The notes beneath the pieces are model-generated. The model was not told the DNA's origin. It saw nothing but the letters and a program-made list of their open reading frames with translations, and did not search any database. Shown in pieces: positions 26,184 to 34,423 of a stretch of DNA of 64,000 nucleotides. Source of the stretch: Trinickia dinghuensis (lineage in GTDB: Bacteria; Pseudomonadota; Gammaproteobacteria; Burkholderiales; Burkholderiaceae); the NCBI RefSeq assembly GCF_003367175.1, contig NZ_QRGA01000010.1, positions 304,672-368,671 of the forward strand. Direction: 5' to 3'. Position numbers and translations under genes: made by a program. Position 1 is the stretch's first letter; every line of letters begins with the position of its first letter.

Positions 26184-26948
26184 TTAGGCGAGCGACTCGG
26201 CCGCGCGCTCGCGGACTTCCGCTGCGAGACGCGTTTCGATCGTCTGCGGCGATTCCTTGCGCGAAATCGCGAGCAGGCCGTCCATGTAGAGCCGGCGGAA
26301 GCGCAGTTCGCTATCGACCTGCGCCTTGATCTTGCCGTACAGCGGCAAGAACACGAGGTTCGCCAGCGCGAGCCCGTAGAGCGTGGCCGTGAATGCAGTC
26401 GCGATGCCGCTGCCCAACTGCGCCGGTTCGAGCACGTGCCCGGTCACGTGGATCAAGCCGAGCACGGCGCCGAGAATCCCGAACGTGGGCGCATAGCCGC
26501 CGGCCTGCTGCCAAATGCGCGCCGCGGCCATCCGGTTGCGCTCGTATGCCGCGATCTCGCGATGCAGCGAATCCTCGAGCACCGCCGTCGATACCCCGTT
26601 GGCGAGCAGCTCCAAACCGCGCTTCGCGAACGCGCTGATCCCGGTGACGTCGATCGATTCGAACGCGAGCATGCCGTTCAGTTTGGCCTGATCGCCCCAT
26701 TCGAGCAGCGTCGACAAGCTATCGCGGTCGACTTGCCGCGCTTTCATGAAGGCGAGATGCAGTTGCTTGATCCCGTCGAAGAAGCGCGACCACGTGTTTT
26801 GAATCATCACGGCGCTCAACGTGCCGCCGAACACGATCACGAACGCCTCGCCTTGAAGCAGCGTCGTGAATTGGCCGCCTTCGAGCCAGAAACCCACACC
26901 GATGGCGCCCACGCCGAACAGCGCGCCGATGATGGTCAGCAGATCCAT
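26184..26948 (-). CDS. MotA-like stator protein
   Basis: 254 aa with four hydrophobic segments. It begins MDLLTIIGALFGVGAIGVGFWLEG as in MotC/PomA proteins. The large cytoplasmic loop has EDSLHREIAAYERNR, and the last two helices contain GYAPTFGILGAVLGLIHV, with the conserved proline of the ion channel. With the MotB-like gene it forms a proton channel that pushes on a FliG-type rotor surface. It lies 91 bases after the gene for a FliG-like fusion protein, so all three are probably co-expressed. Confidence 0.88.
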   Translation of the reverse strand: MDLLTIIGALFGVGAIGVGFWLEGGQFTTLLQGEAFVIVFGGTLSAVMIQNTWSRFFDGIKQLHLAFMKARQVDRDSLSTLLEWGDQAKLNGMLAFESIDVTGISAFAKRGLELLANGVSTAVLEDSLHREIAAYERNRMAAARIWQQAGGYAPTFGILGAVLGLIHVTGHVLEPAQLGSGIATAFTATLYGLALANLVFLPLYGKIKAQVDSELRFRRLYMDGLLAISRKESPQTIETRLAAEVRERAAESLA

Positions 26949-27039
26949 ACGTACTCCTAACGATTCGGCTTGGCTTGCAAGCCTGAGTGGCTGGCGATGC
27001 GGCTAGGCGGCCGTCATGGCCGCCTAGCCGCACGCGTCA

Positions 27040-28266
27040 TCATGCTTCGCGGCTCATGGGCGCGTGGCTGTTCGCGACCTTGAGTTCGCGAATCGTTTGG
27101 AGGAAGCGCTGTTCGATATCTTCCACTTCGGCTTGATCGATCTTCAGATCGCGCCGCATGACCCACGACACTTCCTTCTTGCGTGCTTCGGTCATGACGG
27201 AGAACAGCTTGTCGACGATGGCCGGATCCCCGGCCGACGCGGCGAGCTTCGCCAAGTCGTAGGTGTCCGTCGCGCTGACCGCGTCGAACAGCGTGCGATG
27301 ATCGACGAATTCGATGTCTTCGAGCGACTTGACGTCGCCGCTGCCGCGCGCGCGCTTCGCGAAGTAGCTGACGCCCTTCTCTTCGACATAGTGCAGCACC
27401 TTCGTCTTGCGGAACGCGAACACATCCTCGGCGATCTCGTCGTGCGACAGCTTGTTCAGCAGCATCTTGCGCTCGACGCCGATCAGCGCTTCGAGATCGG
27501 CCAGCTCGATCAGTTCGAGTTCGCTGTTGATCGCAATGTCGAGATCCTGATCGGCCACCTGCTGCGCGCGCTCGGTGATGCGCGTCGGATCGAACGTCAC
27601 CACGTGACGGTTCGACGGCGCGTCGCCGCCGCGCGAATTGCCGCTCAGATGTTCCGCGCGCCCTGTCCCCAACGAAACGAGGTTCAGCTTTTCCATCCGT
27701 CCGAGCATCGTCATGACGTGCGGCCGCGAATGCCCCGCGATCGCGCGGCATTTCTTGATGACTTCGGGCAGCGGCACCGAGACCTCATCGGTCTGGCCCC
27801 GGCGCATGCGTCCGTCCATCGAATCCGCGTTGTCGGTGCCGGCCATCAGCGCGAGCACGTGCGCATACGACACGACACCGGGCAGGAAATCGGCGTGCGT
27901 GTAGGTGGCGAGCAGATCGTCTTTCTTGCGGCTGCGGCGGATCGTCGTGCGCACGATGTGGCGCAGCAGCGGCGACGCGCGCTCGAGTTCCTCTTCCACC
28001 ATGCTTGCGTGGATGACGGTGAGCTGGCAAAACGACAATGCCTTGGCCGTATGGGCGCGCGGCTCGGCTTGCAGCAGCACCGCTTCGCCGAAGAACTCGC
28101 CCTTGCCGACCGTTGCAAGGACAACCTTCTTGTCGTCGCAACGCGTCGAGAGCTCGACCTTGCCCTCGGTGATGACGTAGAGGACCGCCTCTCCGGCAAA
28201 CCCTTCGGAGTAAATGACTTCGCCGGGCGCGGCCGTGCGCGTCCAAGACGTTCGTTGCTGGTTCAC
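27040..28266 (-). CDS. Cyclic-nucleotide-binding / winged-helix / FliG C-terminal-like fusion protein
   Basis: 408 aa, apparently cytoplasmic. Residues about 10-115 form a CRP-type cyclic-nucleotide-binding fold with a phosphate-binding cassette at 58-75 (GEFFGEAVLL, then R70 and T73). Residues about 165-205 read like a CRP-type winged helix (VPLPEVIKKCRAIAG, SRPHVMTMLGRMEKL). Residues 314-394 align with FliG C-terminal domain without a net gap: EDIEFVDHRTL, DKLFSVM and AEVEDIEQRFLQTIREL correspond to FliG segments. The charged torque residues of E. coli FliG (R281, D288, D289) are not in register, although the helix is rich in R and K (EARKK, VMRRD). Residues about 250-310 are a second, weaker helical block. 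The start is a GTG with GGGGAAAG upstream. The stator pair lies immediately downstream. Confidence 0.8.
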   Translation of the reverse strand: MNQQRTSWTRTAAPGEVIYSEGFAGEAVLYVITEGKVELSTRCDDKKVVLATVGKGEFFGEAVLLQAEPRAHTAKALSFCQLTVIHASMVEEELERASPLLRHIVRTTIRRSRKKDDLLATYTHADFLPGVVSYAHVLALMAGTDNADSMDGRMRRGQTDEVSVPLPEVIKKCRAIAGHSRPHVMTMLGRMEKLNLVSLGTGRAEHLSGNSRGGDAPSNRHVVTFDPTRITERAQQVADQDLDIAINSELELIELADLEALIGVERKMLLNKLSHDEIAEDVFAFRKTKVLHYVEEKGVSYFAKRARGSGDVKSLEDIEFVDHRTLFDAVSATDTYDLAKLAASAGDPAIVDKLFSVMTEARKKEVSWVMRRDLKIDQAEVEDIEQRFLQTIRELKVANSHAPMSREA

Positions 28267-28573
28267 GATACTTTCCCCGTAGCGATTATTCGTTGCTCTC
28301 GGTCTGCGATGCCCCAACAGCCGAGACAGCGAGCCGCGTTCGTTCGGCTCATGCGTGGGTTAACGACTTGGCCCCTTCATTTCTTTAGAGCTTAGCGCCT
28401 GTTGCGGCGCTTTTTTGGATCAGGTAAACGCGAGCAGGTAAACGCGCATCGAGGCCCACGGGCGCCGATTCAATCATCCGACTGATACGATTTATCGATT
28501 TATCCGACAAATCAGGGCGCGATCGTACGGCACGGATACGAGCTGCCTCCTTCGCCGTTTGTGCTGCTCCACC
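28267..28573. other. Intergenic region upstream of the motor operon
   Basis: About 300 bases with no gene. It must hold the promoter of the leftward fusion/stator operon. A small hairpin, AGCGCC with GGCGCT followed by six T at 28394-28416, reads as a weak rightward terminator although no rightward gene precedes it. No sigma-28 or sigma-54 promoter could be recognised by eye. Confidence 0.5.
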
Positions 28574-28620
28574 AAAATGAAACTGCCCGCGCACGAACAT
28601 CGCACGCGGGCAGTTTCACT
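28574..28620 (-). terminator. Rho-independent terminator of the second S10/EF-hand operon
   Basis: TGAAACTGCCCGCG and CGCGGGCAGTTTCA form a perfect 14-bp stem with a 13-base loop. Read on the minus strand it is followed by TTTT, 46 bases after the stop of the EF-hand-like gene. Confidence 0.75.
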
Positions 28621-28663
28621 GCTTACTCGACCGGGTCGAGCGAAGTGAGGTGAAGCGACGCGG

Positions 28664-29071
28664 TTACTGCTGGCGCTGACGCTGCTGCAGATACTGTTTG
28701 ACGTCGCTCATCGTGACGCGTCCGCTATGGGCCGTATCGATCTCGTCGAAGTGCTTGGCGATATAGCCGAGACCATTGGATTGCGCCTGGGCCTTCGTGA
28801 TCGCCGCGCCGTTGCTGAGCACGGTGTTCGCACCGAGACGCGCATCGAGCCGTTTTTGCGCCTGCGCCTGGAGATCGCTGCCCGTGGACGGCATCACGGC
28901 AGACGCACGCGTAGCCGGAAAGTACGGACCGTCCACGCCGCTGCCGCGGTGCGGCAGGTGCACGGGCGCCACGGCCTGCAGTGCCGCGGCATGGGCCGTG
29001 CCGGCCAGCAGGCCCAGCGCGATCAAGGGAGTCAAAGGGGTAAGTCGTCGCAGCATATCGATGGGTGACAT
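28664..29071 (-). CDS. Small secreted protein with a degenerate EF-hand (copy 2)
   Basis: 135 aa, the same length as copy 1 at 16612. It has a signal peptide (LIALGLLAGTAHAA), then LQAVAPVHLPH, GVDGPYFP, VLSNGAAITKAQAQSNGLGY, and the EF-hand-like loop DTAHSGRVTMSD. The C-terminus is Q/R-rich instead of the K/M repeat of copy 1. It lies 55 bases downstream of the second S10 carboxypeptidase, so gene order and spacing match the first locus. The ATG at 29071 has a GCGGAA ribosome-binding region; ATG at 29056 is an alternative. Confidence 0.78.
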   Translation of the reverse strand: MSPIDMLRRLTPLTPLIALGLLAGTAHAAALQAVAPVHLPHRGSGVDGPYFPATRASAVMPSTGSDLQAQAQKRLDARLGANTVLSNGAAITKAQAQSNGLGYIAKHFDEIDTAHSGRVTMSDVKQYLQQRQRQQ

Positions 29072-29126
29072 GTTCCGCTCACAAGTAAAAGGTAGCCGAA
29101 GCAACTCGCTTTCGCCAGTTGGCCCG

Positions 29127-30974
29127 TTACTGAGTCGTCGTCTGCGCCGCCGCCAGCGTGGGCGTGCCGGCCGGGCTTTCGTCGTGCCACGGCGGAGGCA
29201 GCATCCACAAGCCGAGCGCGGTGGGCGCCGGCCTGCCGGCATAGAAGTCGCGCAGATCGGACTTCATCTTCGGCCGCGCATGATCGTCCAGATAGATCAT
29301 GTGGCCGCCCGGATAGAACGTCACTTGCAAGTTCGGATTCAGACCCTGCACCGTCTGCAGACGCGCAAGCTGCTTCTCCGTGTTGAAGAACGGCGTGGCC
29401 AGATCGTGATAGCCGTTCAGCGACAGCACCTTCAACTGCGGATTGAGCTCGATCGCCGCCAGCAAGTCCGGAATCGTATCGGGCAGCGGCTGGCCGTCAT
29501 GCGAGAAATCCCAGACGTTGATGATGTTGTCGTTCAGCGGCATGTACGTCGCGTTCGGTGCCGTGTAGCCGAGGTACGTCGGCATCTGGGTCGCGAGCGC
29601 CGTCGTGAACGGCTGCGAGATCAAGATGTCCGACGGATCGCCGTCCGCTTGCAGGCGCGGATCGGTATCCGGCAACGACACGCGTCCGTCGTAGCGGCCG
29701 ATCGTCGTGCCCGGCAGCAGCGAGGTATTGAACGGATTGGCGTTGAAGTAGCCGGTCAACGACTGCATCGACAAGCCGGACGCCCACGTCCACGACGCCA
29801 GCGTCGGCGCGTTCGGGAACACCGGCGTGCCAAGGAAATCGGGCACGCCGAGCTGGCTCAGCACCCACGACTGCGCGTACTGCTGGAACGCGTGATAGTG
29901 CGTGGACGCGAACAGCTCCGACTGGAACGCGAACAATGCCGGATCGACCTGCACGCCCGGCATCGTCGTTTGGTTGAAGTAGGCCGATACCGCGGCATAG
30001 CCCGGGTAGTAGCCGCTCAACGTATCCGTATCGAGCTTGAGCGCGTTCATGTCGATCGTGTTGCCGCTCAGAATCGCAACGGCCTCGATCGCATCGGCGA
30101 AGTAGTTCAGGATCGACGACTGCAGCGAGATCCCCGTCACGTGCACGCCGGCCGATTCGAGCGAGAGCGCGAGCATGTCCGTGCGCGGCGTGCCGTACGA
30201 TTCGCCGTAGAGGTACAGCGGCGAATTCGTGCGACTGTTCACGGCGATGTAGCGCCGGATGAAGTCGCGCATGACGCTCACGTCCGGGTCGCTGCCCCAG
30301 TACTTCTGGTTCGTGTTGGGCGCGATCGCTTCCGACAGGCCCGTGCCCGGGGGATCGATGAAGACCATGTCGGTGGTATCGATCAGGCTCTGCTCGTTGT
30401 TGACGAGCGGGAAGTTCGGCCAGTTCGTCATCAACGGATCGGGCGTCGCCACGCGCGTGGGGGCGAACGAGCCGAGCCGCAGCCAGATCGACGAAGAGCC
30501 GGGGCCGCCGTTGTAGAAGAAGGTCACGGGCCGAGGCTTGCCGTTCTTGCTCGGCGCCGTATAGGCGACGTACGACATCGTGGCCTCGGCGTTGCCGCCG
30601 AGATCGGACGCCGTCAAGTGGCCGGTCGTCGTCGTGTAGTTGACCGTCTTGTTGCCCGACGTCCATGCGTGATGCATGACGGCGGCCTTCTCCGACACTT
30701 GCGTCGGATCGAGGCTGTCGCCCGCGTTCGACGAGTAGGCGACCGGATCCGAATAGGGCTGATCGGCGCCCGCCTGTTGCTGTTGATTCGCGACCGGCGT
30801 TTGCGCCGCGGCAGCGATCTGCTGCGCATTGGCGCTCGCGCCTACCGACGAGCCGCTGTCGCCGCCACCGCAACCGGCCAGCGCAAGTGACGCCGCCGCG
30901 ATTGCACCGAGCCAGAACCCGCCGCGCGCGTGACGCGGCAGGCTCGGGGTACCACTCCTATCTCGCTTCTTCAT
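29127..30974 (-). CDS. Secreted S10-family serine carboxypeptidase lipoprotein (copy 2)
   Basis: 615 aa, about 18 residues longer than copy 1. The lipobox is LALAGC. The catalytic motif GESYG has its serine at residue 259; NGGPGSSSIW, GYHDLATPF and PGGHMIYLDD supply the oxyanion region, Asp and His. The ATG at 30974 has AAGGA upstream. Long stretches are identical to copy 1 around the active site, with divergence in the N-terminal linker and the middle (residues about 290-370), suggesting different substrate pockets. Confidence 0.9.
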   Translation of the reverse strand: MKKRDRSGTPSLPRHARGGFWLGAIAAASLALAGCGGGDSGSSVGASANAQQIAAAAQTPVANQQQQAGADQPYSDPVAYSSNAGDSLDPTQVSEKAAVMHHAWTSGNKTVNYTTTTGHLTASDLGGNAEATMSYVAYTAPSKNGKPRPVTFFYNGGPGSSSIWLRLGSFAPTRVATPDPLMTNWPNFPLVNNEQSLIDTTDMVFIDPPGTGLSEAIAPNTNQKYWGSDPDVSVMRDFIRRYIAVNSRTNSPLYLYGESYGTPRTDMLALSLESAGVHVTGISLQSSILNYFADAIEAVAILSGNTIDMNALKLDTDTLSGYYPGYAAVSAYFNQTTMPGVQVDPALFAFQSELFASTHYHAFQQYAQSWVLSQLGVPDFLGTPVFPNAPTLASWTWASGLSMQSLTGYFNANPFNTSLLPGTTIGRYDGRVSLPDTDPRLQADGDPSDILISQPFTTALATQMPTYLGYTAPNATYMPLNDNIINVWDFSHDGQPLPDTIPDLLAAIELNPQLKVLSLNGYHDLATPFFNTEKQLARLQTVQGLNPNLQVTFYPGGHMIYLDDHARPKMKSDLRDFYAGRPAPTALGLWMLPPPWHDESPAGTPTLAAAQTTTQ

Positions 30975-31567
30975 TTTTGTCCTTGGTAGTTGAGTTGCCG
31001 TTTCTCGATGGCCGCGCCGTGCATCGCGTTGCCGTTTTGCGGCGCGCGAATACCCGACGACGGCCGACACTCAGCCCTCTTCTCGATAACGACCAAGAGC
31101 CTGACTATCGAACCGCACGAAATAATTACCGCGTGATACGGAACGTCTGTGGAGCGTTTTTACTTCAGGATTTCGGAGGGTATTGCAGATGCAGATATGC
31201 CGAAGACATCGGCGATAAGAAATTATGCGTGAACATAAAGCTTGTCAAGACGCAGTGCGGATAGCGGCAGCGCGGCCGCTGCGAGCGCGATTCCTCCCCT
31301 TACGGATTTTCGTGGGAATGTTCTTTGTCTTTAACGAAATCGTCTGTCGATTGGGCTTTTAACTGAAAAGTCAACTATCGGCTCTAAATATAAAGATCGT
31401 TCTACCCAATTCTATTGGCAAGTCATTAGTACCTGATTGTCTTAATTATCGATCGGAAAAAATTGTCAAACGCATTTATGATTCAGGAGTATTGATGACG
31501 ACGAGCGGCGTCAGGGGGAGTGTAGCGCACGGCATGACGCTTGCGCGCCCAACGTTCACGTCGCGCC
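30975..31567. other. AT-rich intergenic region upstream of the second S10 gene
   Basis: About 590 bases without a convincing gene. The segment from about 31100 to 31490 is AT-rich compared with its flanks, like the space upstream of the first S10 gene. It holds the promoter of the S10 operon. It also forms the 3' flank of the Sbn-like operon, but no clear terminator for that operon was seen. Confidence 0.55.
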
Positions 31568-31996
31568 TCACGCTAATTCGGCGATCTCGATGCTGCATAA
31601 GGGCAGCGCCTGCGGGAAGATATGCCGCGTCGTCTTCGGCGGATACAGCGAGCGAGCGCGCGAACGCGCAACGATTTCCTCGGCGTTCACCTGAAACTCC
31701 GGGCGCCGCGCCAGGACGCCGACGTGCGCGTAGTCGAGCAGCACGCAGGGGACGCGCGGCAGCGACAGACGCAGCGCCGCCGCCAACCGATGGTGGCCGT
31801 CCATCACCGCGAAGCTCGCGCGCTCGAGCACGATCGGCGCAGTCCAACGGCCGCTGCGCTCGATGCTGTCGAGCACCTCCAGCAAGCGAGCCACGTCGTG
31901 TTCTTCGTTGGGCAGGATGCATTCCGTCGGGATCAGTTCGATGATCCAGTTCGAAGACTGCATGGTCTGATCCTCGACTCCATCGACTCGGTTCAT
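31568..31996 (-). CDS. ParB/sulfiredoxin-fold protein, short SbnI-like
   Basis: 142 aa. The N-terminal half has the ParB-type pattern IELIPTECILPNEEHDV, RLLEVLDSIERSGRW and FAVMDGHHRLAAALRL, with the GHHR motif. In staphyloferrin B clusters SbnI is a ParB-like free L-serine kinase that makes O-phosphoserine for SbnA; it is about 250 aa, so this protein corresponds to its ParB-like domain only. The start overlaps the MATE gene stop by ATGA. Supply of O-phosphoserine is inferred from family and context. Confidence 0.72.
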   Translation of the reverse strand: MNRVDGVEDQTMQSSNWIIELIPTECILPNEEHDVARLLEVLDSIERSGRWTAPIVLERASFAVMDGHHRLAAALRLSLPRVPCVLLDYAHVGVLARRPEFQVNAEEIVARSRARSLYPPKTTRHIFPQALPLCSIEIAELA

Positions 31997-33387
31997 GATT
32001 GACTCGCCCTTGCATTCACCCCTGCGCGCACACTCCGTGTCAGCGCGCCGAGCCGGCTCTCGAACTTGCGCAGCAGCATCGCCGCCGTCGCGGCGAGCCC
32101 GATCGCCAGCCCGATCCAGATTCCGTACATCCCGTAGCCGAGCCTCAATCCAGCCCACCACGCGACCGGCAAACCGATCAACCAATAGCCGACGATCGAT
32201 ATCCGGAACGAACTCTTCACGTCCCCGAGTCCGCGCAAAATACCGACACCGATGTTCTGGCCGCAATCGAAGATCTGCAGCAGCGCAGCGATTCCGAGTA
32301 GGCCCGTCGCGAGGCGCCGTACCTCGTCGTTCGACGCCGCGCCGTGACCTAAAAACGGAGCGAGCACGTACGCCGGTGCGACGAGATAAGGCAGTGCGAC
32401 GACCAGCATCGCCGTAAACCCGAGTGCGAGTCCCGTATAGCCGAGCCGCCGGGCACCGCGATAATCGTGCTGCGCGCATGCATGGCTGATACTGATCGAC
32501 GACGCGTGCGACAAGCCGATCGAGATCATGAACACGATGTAGATAACCTGGTTCACGATCGTCTGCGCGGCAAGCGCATCGGTGCCGAGCGTACCGATCA
32601 CGAGCGTGAGCACCGTGAAAAAAGCCGCTTCGGAGCCGTACGTCGCCGCGATCGGCAGCCCCATTTTCCAAGTCTGCGCGAGCGAACGAGCATCCGTGCG
32701 CCAGGCGGCGAGCGACAGATGCTCCGCGAGTTCGGGCCGGCGCTTCACGACGGCGAGCATGGCGACGAACGACAGCAAATACACGCTGCTCGTCGCGCAC
32801 GCAATCCCGGTCAAACCGAGCGCCGGAAAACCGAAGCGGCCGAACATCAGCGCGTAATCGAGCGCGGCGTTGACGACGATCGACACGACCGTGATCGCGA
32901 GCAGCGGCCCAGGCTTTCGCAGTCCGACCATATATTGTCGAAGCGATTGAAACCAAAGACACGGCAACATGCCGGGGGCGGCTGCGGCGAGATAGAAAGT
33001 GGTTTGCCGCGCGATGTCCGGTTCCTGGCCGAGCCATACGAGCGGCTTTTCGACGAACAGCATCGCCACCGCGAACGCAAGCGCAGCCAACGTCGACAAC
33101 GCAAAGCTCGCCCGAACGAGACGCGTGATCTGCGTGCGATCGCGCTGCCCATTCGCGAACGAGATCAAATTGCCGGTGCCCGTCACAAGCCCGGTTCCCA
33201 TGGTTCGAAGCTGGTTGAAAATCGTCAGCGCAAGACCGCCGGCAGCGATCTCGCGCGGACCGAGCATCCCCATCATCACGATGTCGGTGGTCGTCAGCGC
33301 CACCTGCGCCAGTTGCGTGAGGACGAGCGGCGCGGCAAGCCCGCCGATGTGTCTGGCATCGAACCAGAACTGTCGATGTGCATTCAT
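31993..33387 (-). CDS. MATE-family efflux transporter
   Basis: 464 aa with about 12 hydrophobic segments in two MATE repeats: FDARHIGGLAAPLVLTQLAQ and TDIVMMGMLGPREIAAGGLA at the N-terminus, and KMGLPIAATYGSEAAFFTVL and TDALAAQTIVNQV in the second half. It overlaps both neighbours by 4 bases (ATGA), so it is translated with the biosynthetic genes and is the likely exporter of the operon's product. Staphyloferrin B loci use an MFS exporter (SbnD) instead. Confidence 0.87.
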   Translation of the reverse strand: MNAHRQFWFDARHIGGLAAPLVLTQLAQVALTTTDIVMMGMLGPREIAAGGLALTIFNQLRTMGTGLVTGTGNLISFANGQRDRTQITRLVRASFALSTLAALAFAVAMLFVEKPLVWLGQEPDIARQTTFYLAAAAPGMLPCLWFQSLRQYMVGLRKPGPLLAITVVSIVVNAALDYALMFGRFGFPALGLTGIACATSSVYLLSFVAMLAVVKRRPELAEHLSLAAWRTDARSLAQTWKMGLPIAATYGSEAAFFTVLTLVIGTLGTDALAAQTIVNQVIYIVFMISIGLSHASSISISHACAQHDYRGARRLGYTGLALGFTAMLVVALPYLVAPAYVLAPFLGHGAASNDEVRRLATGLLGIAALLQIFDCGQNIGVGILRGLGDVKSSFRISIVGYWLIGLPVAWWAGLRLGYGMYGIWIGLAIGLAATAAMLLRKFESRLGALTRSVRAGVNARASQS

Positions 33388-34421
33388 GCGGCGCCGGCGA
33401 AGATGGGATCGAGTTCGCGGGCAACGGCGCCGTCGAGTAGATCGCGTTCCCGCATCCAGTCGTCGTCGAACACCGTGTCGAGATATTTTTCGCCGCCGTC
33501 GCAAACGAGCACGACGAGCGTCGAATCGGCCGGCAGCGCGTCGAGCATTTTCAACGCGCACCAAATCACGCCCCCGGCCGAACCGCCTACGAGCAGCGAC
33601 TTCTTGCGGGCGATGTAGCGGGCCGTATTGAACGCCACCGTGTCCGTCACCTTGATGCCCTCGTCGAGCAGCGCGTAGTCGACGAGCGCTCCGATTTCCG
33701 CGCCCGGCGGCGTCCCGGTGCCTGATTGATAGTAGGTGCCGCCCTTGCCGCCGAACGCAATGGAGCCGACGGGTTCGACACCGACCACGCGCGGCGCCGG
33801 CCCCGTCGCGCGCAGCTCGCGCGCGGTACCGAACAGCGAACCGCCCGTGCCTACCGCGCCGACGAGGTACTCGATCCGCTCGCCGAGCGCGTCGCGCAGC
33901 TCGCGCGCAAGCGTGCGGTAGCCATCGCCGTTGGCCGGATTGTTGTGCTGCTCGGTCCAGATGCTGTTCGGGTCGTCTGCCGCCATGCGTTCGGCGAGCG
34001 CCTCGCGGTCTGCCGTCGCGAGCGAATCGCCCTCGCTGACGTAGACAAGCTCCGCGCCGAACGCCTGCATCGCGCGCAGCTTGTCCTTCGATGCGTGGCG
34101 GTCAACCACGGCGGTAAAGCGGTAGCCGCGTTCGGCGGACAGCAGTGCGAGCCCCATGCCGGTATTACCGGATGTCGATTCGATTACCCGCCCCGCGAGA
34201 CGAAGGCTGCCCCCCTGCTCCGCTTCGTCGAGCATCTGCCGCGCCATCCGGATCTTGGCGCTGCCCGTCGGATTCGTCGACTCGAGCTTGAGCAGGATGC
34301 GGGCGCCATTGCGCGCGCGTATGAGTTCGAACAACGGTGTGTGACCAATCAGATCCGATACTTTCGAGACGATCGCCGGCACCGTGATGGTCGGTTGTTC
34401 GGCTAAGAGACGCATATTCAT
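33384..34421 (-). CDS. SbnA-like PLP synthase (diaminopropionate pathway, step 1)
   Basis: 345 aa, cysteine-synthase fold. The PLP lysine is K56 in NPTGSAKIRMA; STSGNTG and GTGGSLFGTA bind the cofactor phosphate. SbnA condenses O-phospho-L-serine with L-glutamate to N-(1-amino-1-carboxy-2-ethyl)glutamate. Cysteine synthase itself is the alternative by fold, but adjacency to SbnB-, SbnH- and SbnI-like genes in one operon points to SbnA. The start is 2 bases after the SbnH-like stop; the ATG has GGAG 8 bases upstream. An upstream in-frame extension overlaps that gene and is rejected. Confidence 0.85.
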   Translation of the reverse strand: MNMRLLAEQPTITVPAIVSKVSDLIGHTPLFELIRARNGARILLKLESTNPTGSAKIRMARQMLDEAEQGGSLRLAGRVIESTSGNTGMGLALLSAERGYRFTAVVDRHASKDKLRAMQAFGAELVYVSEGDSLATADREALAERMAADDPNSIWTEQHNNPANGDGYRTLARELRDALGERIEYLVGAVGTGGSLFGTARELRATGPAPRVVGVEPVGSIAFGGKGGTYYQSGTGTPPGAEIGALVDYALLDEGIKVTDTVAFNTARYIARKKSLLVGGSAGGVIWCALKMLDALPADSTLVVLVCDGGEKYLDTVFDDDWMRERDLLDGAVARELDPIFAGAA

Positions 34422-34423
34422 CG

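Noticed and set aside
28776..30890. A 704-codon open frame on the plus strand across the second S10 locus
   Set aside because: It is antisense to the S10 carboxypeptidase and EF-hand-like genes, very arginine-rich and without family motifs: a GC-skew shadow.
31568..33424. A long open frame joining the ParB-like protein to upstream sequence
   Set aside because: The upstream part is an out-of-frame shadow of the MATE gene; ATG at 31996 with ATGA coupling gives the real protein.
33384..34421. Ordinary cysteine synthase (CysK/CysM)
   Set aside because: The fold is shared, but overlap with SbnH/SbnB-like and ParB-like genes in an iron-linked operon points to SbnA function.
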